In this document: positions 1 through 7,206 of the stretch, piece after piece
How the letters are laid out: each line of letters begins with the position of its first letter
Numbering within the stretch: the stretch's first letter is position 1
Source: Nostoc sp. CCCryo 231-06
GTDB lineage: Bacteria > Cyanobacteriota > Cyanobacteriia > Cyanobacteriales > Nostocaceae
Length of the DNA: 42,278 bases
Direction: 5' to 3'
Assembly: GCA_023522315.1 (NCBI GenBank)
Contig: JAHCSU010000151.1
Coordinates: forward strand, 1 to 42,278
Program-made: the position numbers and the translations under genes
Notes under the pieces: model-generated
Seen by the model: the letters and a program-made list of their open reading frames with translations, nothing else
What the model was told of the DNA's origin: nothing
Database searches by the model: none

Positions 1-549
1 TTTTTACAAGCTGGTATTGGTTGGGGTGGTTCTTGTTTTCCCAAAGATGTCTCGGCTCTGATTCACACTGCTGATGATTATGGCTATGAAGCCCAATTAC
101 TCAAAGCTGCTGTCAGTGTCAACGAACGCCAGCGATTGATTGCTTTAGAAAAACTCCAAAAAGTTCTGAAAATTCTCAAAGGCAAAACAGTCGGACTACT
201 CGGACTGACCTTCAAGCCAGATACCGACGACTTGCGCGATGCTCCAGCCCTCATCCTAATTGAGCAGCTAAACCGACTGGGAGCCAAAGTTAAAGCTTAC
301 GACCCGATTATTTCCCAAACAGGTATGCGTCATGGGCTTTCTGGTGTGCTAGTAGAAACCGATGCCGAAAGACTAGCTGACGGCTGCGATGCTTTAGTAC
401 TCGTCACCGAATGGCAGCAGTTCAGCACTCTTGACTATGTGAAGATGGCAAAATTGATGGCTCACCCCGTTATCATCGACGGTCGTAACTTCCTCGACCC
501 CGAAGCAATGATCCGGGCTGGATTCCAATATGTAGGCGTGGGAAGATAG
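1..549 (+). CDS. UDP-glucose 6-dehydrogenase, C-terminal part (5' end outside window)
   Basis: The reading frame is open from base 1 and gives the last 182 residues. It begins with the active-site segment of the UDP-glucose/GDP-mannose dehydrogenase family, GWGGSCFPKD, whose Cys (residue 12 of the fragment) forms the thioester intermediate. A central helix follows, then the C-terminal UDP-binding Rossmann-type domain (GLTFKPDTDDLRDAP at about 66-80; DPII; EWQQF). The enzyme oxidises UDP-glucose to UDP-glucuronate with two NAD+ and feeds exopolysaccharide and cell-wall sugar synthesis in the cytosol. The N-terminal NAD-binding domain lies upstream of the window. An internal ATG at 136 is not the start, because the conserved Cys motif precedes it in the same frame. 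Distinguishing UDP-glucose from related sugar-nucleotide dehydrogenases is inference from the fragment. Confidence 0.9.
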   Translation, partial: FLQAGIGWGGSCFPKDVSALIHTADDYGYEAQLLKAAVSVNERQRLIALEKLQKVLKILKGKTVGLLGLTFKPDTDDLRDAPALILIEQLNRLGAKVKAYDPIISQTGMRHGLSGVLVETDAERLADGCDALVLVTEWQQFSTLDYVKMAKLMAHPVIIDGRNFLDPEAMIRAGFQYVGVGR

Positions 550-555
550 AGGAGA

Positions 556-573
556 GACGCGATTAATCGCGTC
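556..573. repeat. perfect 18-bp palindrome repeat, copy 1
   Basis: GACGCGATTAATCGCGTC is its own reverse complement and is followed by TGTACAGGAGTTAGGAG. The same palindrome with the same flank recurs at 7129-7146, and a one-pair variant is at 9048-9065. It starts seven bases after the ugd stop and could form a hairpin in the transcript, but there is no T-run. Confidence 0.85.
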
Positions 574-663
574 TGTACAGGAGTTAGGAGTGATAAATGA
601 AAATTAATTACAAGCCATAATCAATAACTCCTAATATCACGTCCGCCAAATTATTCATAATAA

Positions 664-738
664 AAGAACCCCACCCCCAACCCCTCCCCGCAAGCGGGGA
701 GGGGAGACAAAGCATAGCTTTGGCGGAGTGGGGTTCTT
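664..738. repeat. nested inverted repeat (75 bp)
   Basis: The outer arms AAGAACCCCAC (664-674) and GTGGGGTTCTT (728-738) are perfect complements. Inside them lies a second perfect stem, CCCCTCCCCGC (681-691) with GCGGGGAGGGG (694-704). This is the C-rich interspersed palindrome class common between genes of filamentous cyanobacteria. No coding potential is visible. Confidence 0.8.
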
Positions 739-821
739 CGGTTTTAATAAGTAATCAAGCGGACATGATATAAACCACGTCTATCTTGAAACCTGTAGTT
801 CTTCACTGATGAAAAGGATTT

Positions 822-920
822 GCCCTCATCCCCCAACCCCGAATCCCAGATTTGGGAGAAGGGGAGCCAGAATTTCAAACTCCCTCTCCCATATATGGGA
901 GAGGGATTTAGGGTGAGGGC
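822..920. repeat. nested inverted repeat (99 bp)
   Basis: Outer arms GCCCTCA (822-828) and TGAGGGC (914-920) enclose a 24-base perfect palindrome at 882-905, centred on ATAT. The left part carries the CATCCCCCAACCCC block. It belongs to the same repeat class as 664-738 and 16399-16421 and may fold as a cruciform or RNA hairpin. The rest of the 550-1061 spacer holds no gene that I can support. Confidence 0.75.
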
Positions 921-978
921 GAAAACTACGGTTCTCAATCTAGATGAGGTTTAACTCCCTTCAAAACCTAAACATTTA

Positions 979-1010
979 AACTACCGCCTAGATGATTCTA
1001 GGCGGTAGTT
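979..1010 (-). terminator. strong hairpin downstream of the DUF2993 gene
   Basis: Arms AACTACCGCCTAGA (979-992) and TCTAGGCGGTAGTT (997-1010) are perfect 14-bp complements around a TGAT loop. It lies 51 bases past the stop of the leftward gene at 1062. The T-rich tail is weak on both strands, so this is either an imperfect intrinsic terminator or another palindromic repeat. Confidence 0.55.
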
Positions 1011-1061
1011 AATTTGTTTAAAGCTTCACTTTACTTAGTGTTTTTACGTAAAAGCATCATA

Positions 1062-1856
1062 TCAAGCGCTATGTGGAATACGCTCAATTTCAGCATATCC
1101 ACTGAAAATAAGTTTTTGACCTTCAGTTTCTAATCGGTTGAGCCGCATTTTCACTCCATCGAGGTCAAAACGATCCAAATCGACCATATTATCTAAAATT
1201 TCTACCAGTGCCACGCTCAAGGTTTGCGAGATTTCCCTTTGCGCTTCTGGCACTTGGTCAAGTTCAATTTTCGGATCTTTGAAAGAAACTCGCCGCCGCC
1301 TTTCAATGCCTATGGTTAGAATCATGCTCAGGGGTACAAGTTCGCCATTGTTTAAATCTGCTTTTGCTACAAGATGTAAGCGATTTTCAGGTAATAGCTG
1401 TACCTGAACTTCCGTAAAGGAGACTGGTTCTCCGCCAGATAATTCTGTCAGGGATGGTACGGTGAGGTTCAGCAGGCGCTTTTTCACCAGTTCCGCACTA
1501 AAGGCTTGGTTGATGCCTGCTTCTGATAAGATTACTTGAGCGATCGCTTGAGTGGGTTGCTTAAGGCTGAGTTTGCCACTTAAAACCGATCCGAAGTCAA
1601 TGGCAACCGCATCGGTTTCAAACGACATCTCCTCTACCGCGAAATCTTTCCGAATCACCAAGCCACGACCGCTCATTTTAAAGCTGTCAATGCTGCCTTG
1701 CAACAGTTTGCTGGAGGGGTAGCAGCGCACAAAGACTTCTACTGACTCGCTTTGGGTAAACAGGTGGCGAATCGTTTGGCTAGCGACCGTGTTGAGCATC
1801 CGCTCCCCCCAATCTGTGCCTTTAGTATCTGTTAAACCAGTAAGTCCGCCGAACAT
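1062..1856 (-). CDS. DUF2993 (LmeA-type phospholipid-binding) family protein
   Basis: The 264-residue product has the layout of the cyanobacterial DUF2993 family. An N-terminal stretch (DWGERMLNTVASQTIRHLFTQ) leads into a tubular lipid-binding-type beta fold with the characteristic SESVEV...PSSKLLQGSIDSF and LRIKD-like elements. Late segments run RLNRLETEGQKLIFSGYAEIERIP. Characterised actinobacterial relatives (LmeA) bind phospholipid in the envelope; in cyanobacteria the role is unknown. No cleavable signal peptide or transmembrane helix is evident, unlike the actinobacterial forms. ATG start at 1854-1856. It is monocistronic and leftward, with a hairpin after the stop and about 200 bases of upstream spacer shared divergently with the antitoxin gene at 2060. 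Confidence 0.75.
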   Translation of the reverse strand: MFGGLTGLTDTKGTDWGERMLNTVASQTIRHLFTQSESVEVFVRCYPSSKLLQGSIDSFKMSGRGLVIRKDFAVEEMSFETDAVAIDFGSVLSGKLSLKQPTQAIAQVILSEAGINQAFSAELVKKRLLNLTVPSLTELSGGEPVSFTEVQVQLLPENRLHLVAKADLNNGELVPLSMILTIGIERRRRVSFKDPKIELDQVPEAQREISQTLSVALVEILDNMVDLDRFDLDGVKMRLNRLETEGQKLIFSGYAEIERIPHSA

Positions 1857-2059
1857 GTAGTTTTGGTCTCTAGAAGTTCTTTATACTTTTGTAACAAATT
1901 GTCAAGCATACAGCAAGCGATCCCCAGATTAATTGTGCTGATGCGTAAGTATAGGATGGCTGATGGCAAATAGCTAAATGTATCAAATATTACTAATCAG
2001 ATGAAATAATCTGAATGCTAACATTATATTTAGTGCAAATTTAATGCATAATCAAAGTC

Positions 2060-2350
2060 ATGCTGAACATCGTTCGAGATATTCACTCCCTCTCAAGCTT
2101 CAAGCGCAATACTTCTGAATTTATTCAGCTAATGAAGGAAACTGGACAACCGGTGGTGTTAACCGTGAATGGCAAAGCAGAATTAGTTGTGCAAGATGCT
2201 GAGTCTTACCAGAAACTTCTAGAGCTTTTGGAACAGTTAGAAACAATTGCGGGAATCAGCAAGGGACTGGAGGATGTAGACGCAGGTAGGACAAGACCTG
2301 TTGAGGAATTTGAGCAAGAAATGCAGCAGAAATATAGCATTTCAAGTTAG
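2060..2350 (+). CDS. Phd/YefM family antitoxin
   Basis: The 96-residue protein has the Phd/YefM fold pattern: an N-terminal DNA-binding half (RDIHSLSSFKRNTSEFIQLMKETGQPVVLTVNGKAELVVQDAESYQKLLE) and an acidic, flexible C-terminal tail (DVDAGRTRPVEEFEQEMQQKY) of the type that wraps the toxin. Antitoxins of this family neutralise RelE/ParE toxins and repress their own promoter. The frame is intact and its end overlaps the first codons of the partner reading frame, the usual coupling. A small inverted repeat, TCAGAT (1997-2002) and ATCTGA (2009-2014), sits about 50 bases upstream and could be the operator, though the arms are short. The partner toxin is broken (see 2334-2666), so this antitoxin may now act alone. 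Confidence 0.85.
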   Translation: MLNIVRDIHSLSSFKRNTSEFIQLMKETGQPVVLTVNGKAELVVQDAESYQKLLELLEQLETIAGISKGLEDVDAGRTRPVEEFEQEMQQKYSISS

Positions 2351-2666
2351 GACAACCAAGACAGCAGACGCTCAAATTGAGGCAGCATACCTGTGGCTAA
2401 GAGAGTACAACCCAGCCTATGCAGATCAGTAGTTTAGAGGGTTGATGAATACTATTGCATCTCTTCAAGAAAAACCTCGTCGGTGTGCCTTAGCTCTAGA
2501 ACATGAGGTATTTTCTGAGGAAGTGCGTCAACTTTTCTATGGCAAATCAGAAAATATCTACCGTATTTTGTTCACAATTCGTGAATATACTGTTTATGTA
2601 CTTTATGTGCGTCATAGCTCACAAGCACTCCTCGTAGCTGATGAAATTGATGAGGAAGAGTTATAG
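2334..2666 (+). pseudogene. RelE/ParE-type toxin with lost start and in-frame amber stop
   Basis: A single frame from 2334 reads I-AFQVRTTKTADAQIEAAYLWLREYNPAYADQ, then TAG at 2430-2432, then FRGLMNTIASLQEKPRRCALALE and on to the stop at 2664-2666. This is a plasmid-stabilisation (ParE/RelE) toxin of about 110 residues. Two lesions are visible. The position expected for ATG, overlapping the antitoxin stop, is ATA (2334-2336). A codon expected to be Trp in this family (W-F at the end of helix 2) is TAG. The remaining downstream piece (ORF from TTG 2442, 74 residues) keeps the beta-sheet core (NIYRILFTIREYTVYVLYVRHSSQ). The family assignment is from motifs; the ancestral ATG and TGG are inference. 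A TTG 18 bases upstream of the ATA is a conceivable alternative start but would not bypass the stop. Confidence 0.8.
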
Positions 2667-2740
2667 CGTTATCAATAGTTGATTAATGGGAATACTTGAA
2701 CAAGGTAAGGTTATCAGGAAAATTCTCACTAGTACTAAAT

Positions 2741-4207
2741 ATGACACAAGAAAATATTCTAGAACTTGCCAAGCAGCGCGATACAAACGCGATTAACACT
2801 CTGGTAAGTCAGTGGTTAAATTCACCCATAATTACGCCAAAAACTAGTTTCAAACAAAATTGTCTACAGATAATGCTGGAATCAATTGAAGTTCCAGTAC
2901 AAAAATTAGTAGTCCCGGTTATTTGTGATGGATTAATTAATTTAGGCATCCAATCTTTTAAGAATGTCAAAATATACGGTAGAGTCACAGGTGAAGATTT
3001 TCCCGATTGGCAACAAGAAATTGAGTTAGAAGCATTAGTAAATTCATCTGTATTAACACCTCAAACAAATATTGAAGTGAAATCTTCAATTGCCATTCCT
3101 AAAACAACAACAGATAATAAATTAACTGTACAAGAAGCATCTTTTTGGGGTTCATTGTTTGAAGCAGTAGCAGGAACACCCGGAGTAGTTGGAGGTGCTG
3201 CTTTTCAAGCAGGGCAAACTGTTGCAGAAGCGGCTGTAGGTATTAGTACTGGGATTGGAGATGCTACTTTTCAGGGAACACAAATAGTAGGGCAGGCTCT
3301 AGCAGTTGTTGGCAATAATCCCTCGTTGCAAATAGCAATAAAATCTCTAAATCAAGATTGGTTAAATCCTTTAATTCAACAGGTTGATTTAGTTAAAGCC
3401 GAGGCTTCTGTCAGAAAGTTACAGAAAGAACACCCAAATGAACAACCAGCAGAAATTGCCCATTATCTTATGCTGGAAAAAGCTGTTTTAGCAGGAACAA
3501 CAGGACTTGTTAGTAGTCTTGCCCCAGGACAAGCAGCTGCAATGTTTGTAGTGGATTGGGCTGCTACATCTGCATTATCAGTGGAGTTAGTCTATCAAAT
3601 TGCTGCCGCCTATGGAATGGATTTAAAAGATTCTGATCGCAGAGCAGAAGCAGTAGCAATTTTTGGTTTAGGGCTGGGTGGAAAAACAGCAATCAAAGCA
3701 GGTTTGGGTTTACTACGAAATCTGCCAGTAGCAGGAGCCGTCATTGGTGCTAGTTCAAATGCAGTCATGATTTACGCATTAGGTTATGCGGCTTGTCAGT
3801 TTTATGAAGCAAAGCAGAATCCATTAACTTTAGAGGCAACATTAGTAGATGCTCAACTAGAGAGCGGAAAATTTCTCGAAGCCGCTATTTTTCAAGAAAA
3901 GATTATGGATCAGATTTTGGTTCACATTGTCTTAGCAGGTAATCCAGATAAATCTTGGGAAGATATTTTGCCAGAGTTACAAGCTGCTAACCTGAGTCCT
4001 GCCTCAATCGATGCGATCGCAGCTAATATCAAATCTCCACCATCTTTAGAAACCTTACTTGAGCAAGTTAATAGTGATTTTGCTGTACCCTTACTGGCTC
4101 AATGTCAAAAAATTGCTAATCTAGACGGGGTAATTACACCAGCAGAAGCTAAGGTTATACATTCTATTAACAAAAAGTTAAACTGTGATTTGGCTGCAAT
4201 TAAATAA
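2741..4207 (+). CDS. EcsC-like protein with TerB-like C-terminus
   Basis: Taken from the ATG at 2741, the protein has 488 residues; a TTG 45 bases upstream would only add a non-conserved leader. Three parts are visible. Residues 1-97 form a small alpha/beta domain (NILELAKQRDTNAINTLVSQ, NCLQIMLESIEVP, KNVKIYGRVTGEDFPDWQQE) that I recognise as an N-terminal module of other cyanobacterial proteins. Residues about 135-360 are Ala/Gly-rich and helical, with an EcsC-like core (VVDWAATSALSVELVYQIAAAYGMDLKD, then AVAIFGLGLGGKTAIKAG) and hydrophobic stretches that could touch a membrane. Residues 455-480 (CQKIANLDGVITPAEAKVIHSI) match the acidic DG-loop helix pair of TerB-type domains. Function is not known. 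It lies between two toxin-antitoxin loci and is transcribed alone, rightward. Confidence 0.6.
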   Translation: MTQENILELAKQRDTNAINTLVSQWLNSPIITPKTSFKQNCLQIMLESIEVPVQKLVVPVICDGLINLGIQSFKNVKIYGRVTGEDFPDWQQEIELEALVNSSVLTPQTNIEVKSSIAIPKTTTDNKLTVQEASFWGSLFEAVAGTPGVVGGAAFQAGQTVAEAAVGISTGIGDATFQGTQIVGQALAVVGNNPSLQIAIKSLNQDWLNPLIQQVDLVKAEASVRKLQKEHPNEQPAEIAHYLMLEKAVLAGTTGLVSSLAPGQAAAMFVVDWAATSALSVELVYQIAAAYGMDLKDSDRRAEAVAIFGLGLGGKTAIKAGLGLLRNLPVAGAVIGASSNAVMIYALGYAACQFYEAKQNPLTLEATLVDAQLESGKFLEAAIFQEKIMDQILVHIVLAGNPDKSWEDILPELQAANLSPASIDAIAANIKSPPSLETLLEQVNSDFAVPLLAQCQKIANLDGVITPAEAKVIHSINKKLNCDLAAIK

Positions 4208-4295
4208 CCTAAATATTGGTGTTAAGATTTATTTCCAAAGGCGATCGCAACCTCAATAAAAAGTGCGATCGCCTCTCTGCTAATCATGACACTAT

Positions 4296-4505
4296 CTAGT
4301 AAATTGCAGATCGATATCTCGGTTCAGCAATTAGTTTTCCCTCCTTTTTCGCAGCATCTAACCATGCTTCTTTTGCTTTCAAAACTTGATGAAGTGCTTC
4401 TTCTTCTGTTGAACCAAACGCTGAACAGTATTTCAAATCAGGAATATCAGCAATATAGTCCTCATCTTCTTCACTGTAGAAAATATTAATGTGATAGTGT
4501 TTCGT
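4296..4505 (-). CDS. HicB-like antitoxin family protein, start codon reads ACG
   Basis: On the minus strand an open frame directly after the stop of the nuclease-like gene reads (ACG)-KHYHINIFYSEEDEDYIADIPD, with LKYCSAFGSTEEEALHQVLKAKEAWLD and ending EPRYRSAIY, 69 residues. This is the HicB partial-RNase-H fold (YSEEDEDYIADIPDL; GSTEEEAL; AKEAWL). The codon in the position of the expected initiator Met is ACG (4503-4505), only two bases after the previous stop TAA (4508-4510). No ATG, GTG or TTG lies in frame before residue 24. Either initiation is at ACG (or an upstream ATT) by coupling, or the gene lost its start. No HicA is beside it. The rightward 67-residue frame covering this stretch is an antisense shadow. 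Confidence 0.7.
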   Translation of the reverse strand, partial: TKHYHINIFYSEEDEDYIADIPDLKYCSAFGSTEEEALHQVLKAKEAWLDAAKKEGKLIAEPRYRSAIY

Positions 4506-4507
4506 CT

Positions 4508-5119
4508 TTAATTCAATATCGCTACTAAAATACGCAGCAAGTCTTCTATATCAGCAGGAACACGATATAAATTGAGGTTTTGAGTTATTTGTTTACTTTC
4601 TCGATTCAATAGAGCAAATTGCCAAATATCCCCTGTAGAAACAGCCCCATGTAAATTTGCCTCTTGAGAATCAGTCCACGCATCAATAGCAATCAGTTCT
4701 ACAGCAAGCTGGGTAAAGCCCCTTGCCAAATCAGCATTTTTAGCTTCTACAACTAAGAGTTTATAGTCTGCGTGCAAATAATAATCAAGGGAGCCTTTTA
4801 ATTGTTCTGTAACTATAAGAGGATATTCGATTCTAAGTTGGGCGTGAGTGTAATGAACAACATCCAATAAAATTGGGGCAATTAGTAATTCTCTGCGGGC
4901 TGCTTCACTAGTCAAACTAATATATGGCAAACTCTCCTCAATCCTAGATTTGAGATTAGCTAGTCTGTCCAATTCAATGCTGGACTTTTGTTGATTGAGA
5001 GAGGAACGTTTTAAAGAATAGCCAAATTCAGCCAGTATATCTTCTGGCTCAAATGCCATCTCAAAATAGCTTCTGAAAGTGTATGAGTTATTTGGCTGGA
5101 GGATAGGAATTTTGCTCAT
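4508..5119 (-). CDS. PD-(D/E)XK nuclease-like cyanobacterial protein
   Basis: The 203-residue protein is of unknown function, but its middle carries a PD-(D/E)XK signature: Asp112 in KGSLDYYL at the end of one strand, then Glu125-x-Lys127 in LLVVEAKNADL on the next strand, followed by a helix with GFTQLAVELIAI (Gln137 fits a motif-IV-like position). An Arg/Glu-rich helix (SEAARRELLIAPIL, 71-84) precedes it. The rest is typical of a single-domain nuclease fold with late strands GAVSTGDIWQFALLNR. It starts 10 bases after the vapC stop and ends 2 bases before the HicB-like frame, so the four genes look like one operon. It could equally be a catalytically active small nuclease or a structural relative. 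The nuclease fold is inference from pattern. Confidence 0.6.
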   Translation of the reverse strand: MSKIPILQPNNSYTFRSYFEMAFEPEDILAEFGYSLKRSSLNQQKSSIELDRLANLKSRIEESLPYISLTSEAARRELLIAPILLDVVHYTHAQLRIEYPLIVTEQLKGSLDYYLHADYKLLVVEAKNADLARGFTQLAVELIAIDAWTDSQEANLHGAVSTGDIWQFALLNRESKQITQNLNLYRVPADIEDLLRILVAILN

Positions 5120-5129
5120 AGCTGCACGA

Positions 5130-5552
5130 TTAAACCTCTATCTGCATCAGATTTTCAAACGGATGCTGATTTTTCCATCGGTAAGCATTAAAATCTCTAA
5201 AATCTATCGACAAAATTCTTCCATGTCCCAAGTGTTCTGCTAAAACCACTAGCGAAGTATCAGCAAGATCCATTGGTAAGTTCGCATATTTTTCCATCAG
5301 TTCACAAATACGTTTACCATGATGGTGTTGCAAATCAAAAACCGTAAATACCCCTAAAAATAAGTTATTAATGAAACTGACTTGGGCGCGATCGCCCATC
5401 TTTGTTAAGAGTAAATAACAAGTTTCTGTAACAACAGGCCAAGTCGTAATTAGAGGTTCGTTGAGATTGGCAAGTACCATTATTGCTTGAGTGTGGTACG
5501 AGTCGTTCCGATTTGCCAATGCTAACCAAAAGCCAGTATCAACGATAATCAT
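5130..5552 (-). CDS. PIN-domain toxin, VapC-like
   Basis: The 140-residue protein is a full-length PIN domain. The four acidic positions expected around the metal site are present: Asp5 (IIVDTGFWLAL), Glu43 (VVTETCYLL), Asp98 (PMDLADTSLV) and Asp117 (ILSIDFRDF). PIN toxins are Mg2+-dependent RNases that cut tRNA or rRNA and are held in check by a cognate antitoxin. The gene overlaps the upstream antitoxin frame by 14 bases (5539-5552), the standard coupling for such pairs. It is intact, unlike the toxins at the other two loci of this window. The family is certain; the RNA target is unknown. Confidence 0.9.
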   Translation of the reverse strand: MIIVDTGFWLALANRNDSYHTQAIMVLANLNEPLITTWPVVTETCYLLLTKMGDRAQVSFINNLFLGVFTVFDLQHHHGKRICELMEKYANLPMDLADTSLVVLAEHLGHGRILSIDFRDFNAYRWKNQHPFENLMQIEV

Positions 5553-5799
5553 ACTTAGCTTTTAAGCCATCTCTCAAAATTGATTTGTAATTTACAGACA
5601 GGTTCGGATCTGCCTCACCGCAACCAATAAAGCCTGTTTCCGTAAGCATCGAGAAAGGATTCTTTTGCTGCTGCTGAAGTTGTTGGTAGTACAATTCCAG
5701 GGCAGACTTAATCACATCTGTTACAGCCTGATTAGTCTGCTGTTGAATATAAGCTAGTTTGTCAGCATACTCGTCATCTAATCGCGCATTAATTCGCAT
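5539..5799 (-). CDS. ribbon-helix-helix antitoxin (VapB/CopG-like)
   Basis: The 86-residue protein starts MRINARLDDEYADKLAYIQQQ, an N-terminal beta strand with helix typical of MetJ/Arc ribbon-helix-helix dimers, and continues TNQAVTDVIKSALELYYQQLQ as the second helix. The Gln-rich turn and the C-terminal 40 residues would form the toxin-binding tail. It precedes and overlaps vapC. A GGAA ribosome site lies about 8 bases before the ATG at 5797-5799. The inverted repeat at 5812-5833 is well placed as its operator. Confidence 0.85.
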   Translation of the reverse strand: MRINARLDDEYADKLAYIQQQTNQAVTDVIKSALELYYQQLQQQQKNPFSMLTETGFIGCGEADPNLSVNYKSILRDGLKAKYDYR

Positions 5800-5811
5800 G
5801 GTTAAGTTCCT

Positions 5812-5833
5812 TTGTCATACAATCGTATGACAA
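5812..5833 (-). promoter_or_regulatory. candidate operator of the vapBC operon
   Basis: TTGTCATAC (5812-5820) and GTATGACAA (5825-5833) are perfect 9-bp inverted arms around AATC. The element lies 13-34 bases upstream of the antitoxin ATG, between it and the cinA stop. Ribbon-helix-helix antitoxins bind such two-fold sites to repress their own operon. Binding is inferred from position and symmetry only. Confidence 0.6.
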
Positions 5834-5847
5834 GACTAACATATCTG

Positions 5848-7098
5848 CTACCTCGTTAACAACTTCCGCCGCAAATTATCTAACGCTGCATTCGCACTCA
5901 CATGACGAATTAAAGAACGTCCTCGCACTGTACCAAACTGATACTCAAAACTTGCCACTTCATCCTTCGGCCCAGCTAAACCAACGTAAACTAAACCCAC
6001 CGGCTTAGTATCTGTCCCTCCAGTTGGGCCAGCAATACCAGTGATACTCAATCCCCAAGTTGTTGCAAGGCGGGTTTTTACCCCAATTGCCATTTGCTCT
6101 GCAACGATCGCGCTTACCGCCCCAAATTTATCTAAATCTTCTCGGTTAACCCCCAGCAGCCCAACCTTCACCGAATTGTCATAAGAAATTACGCCACCCC
6201 AAAAGTAATCAGAACTCCCAGAAATCTCTGTCAACATTTGCCCTAAACCGCCACCAGTGCAAGATTCTGCCACAGAAAGCGTTTCTTTTGATGCCCGCAA
6301 CAACTGACCGACCACGGAAGCAAGAGTATCATTATTAACGCCGTAAAAATCCAGTCCGGCAATTTCTTTAAGTTGTTTCTCAATGGGCGCAATTAGGTCT
6401 TCTGCGGCTGCTTCTGAAGTGGCTTTAGCTGAGACTCGCAATCTTACTTCCCCCTTACCTGCATAAGGGGCTACTGTCGGATTTGGCAACTTCAAATAGG
6501 AAGAAACTTTTTCCGCCAAAGCCGATTCACCAATACCCCAAAATTTTAAACTCCGACTGTAAATAATTTCTTTACCCCAACCTTGACTTTTGAGAAATGG
6601 CACGGCTGTTTCTTCCCACATCGAATGCATTTCACTGGGAACACCAGGAAAGGTAAAAATCGTGATTTCAGGGCGGGGTTGCCAAATGATACCGGGTGCT
6701 GTTCCAGTTGGGTTGGGGAGAATTTCTGCACCTTGGGGAATCAAAGCTTGCTTGCGGTTACTTGGTGACATAACCCGACCACGTTGGGCGAATTTCTGGG
6801 TTATGTCTTCGATGATGTCAGAACGTTCTACCAACGGGACTTTAAAAAAATCGGCGATGGTTTCGCAAGTGAGATCATCTGGTGTTGGGCCGAGTCCACC
6901 AGTGAAAATGAGAATTTGCGCTCTAGAAATAGCAATTTCTATAACTTGCTTCAACCGTTCTGGATTATCCCCAACCACTGTTTGATAGTAATGGGGAATA
7001 CCTAGTTGCGCTAATTGTTGGGCGATAAATTGAGCATTGCCGTTGAGGATATCTCCTAGCAGCAGTTCAGTACCAACACAAATAATTTCTGCACTCAT
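5848..7098 (-). CDS. cinA: CinA family protein (competence/damage-inducible protein, NMN amidohydrolase type)
   Basis: The 416-residue product is full length. Residues 1-170 are the molybdopterin-binding-like (COG1058) domain, with ICVGTELLLGDILNGNAQFIAQ, IFTGGLGPTPDDLT and PGVPSEMHSMW. The C-terminal 160 residues are the CinA/PncC amidohydrolase domain, with SVAESCTGGGLGQMLTEISGSS, GGVISYDNSVK and SITGIAGPTGGT. In characterised relatives the domains hydrolyse ADP-ribose and deamidate nicotinamide mononucleotide for pyridine nucleotide salvage. The start is the ATG at 7096-7098. It is a lone leftward gene, and the vapBC operon follows 48 bases beyond its stop, so readthrough into that operon is possible. 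Confidence 0.93.
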   Translation of the reverse strand: MSAEIICVGTELLLGDILNGNAQFIAQQLAQLGIPHYYQTVVGDNPERLKQVIEIAISRAQILIFTGGLGPTPDDLTCETIADFFKVPLVERSDIIEDITQKFAQRGRVMSPSNRKQALIPQGAEILPNPTGTAPGIIWQPRPEITIFTFPGVPSEMHSMWEETAVPFLKSQGWGKEIIYSRSLKFWGIGESALAEKVSSYLKLPNPTVAPYAGKGEVRLRVSAKATSEAAAEDLIAPIEKQLKEIAGLDFYGVNNDTLASVVGQLLRASKETLSVAESCTGGGLGQMLTEISGSSDYFWGGVISYDNSVKVGLLGVNREDLDKFGAVSAIVAEQMAIGVKTRLATTWGLSITGIAGPTGGTDTKPVGLVYVGLAGPKDEVASFEYQFGTVRGRSLIRHVSANAALDNLRRKLLTR

Positions 7099-7128
7099 TG
7101 GAAAGAATAGTTAGGAGTTAGGAGGAGA

Positions 7129-7146
7129 GACGCGATTAATCGCGTC
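7129..7146. repeat. perfect 18-bp palindrome repeat, copy 2
   Basis: Identical to 556-573, and flanked on both sides by the same sequence (GGAGA before, TGTACA after, then a GAGTTAG block). The match therefore extends beyond the palindrome and marks a dispersed repeat unit. It lies 31 bases upstream of the cinA start. Confidence 0.85.
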
Positions 7147-7206
7147 TGTACAAGAGTTAGAAGTTTGGAGTTATAGAAATTCTATGTGAAGTTGCGCTTT
7201 ATTTAG

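Noticed and set aside
744..938. 64-codon leftward frame
   Set aside because: It lies within the nested inverted repeat at 822-920, and its translation is the usual artefact of that repeat class.
4286..4489. 67-codon rightward frame
   Set aside because: It is antisense to the HicB-like frame at 4296-4505, which has clear family motifs.
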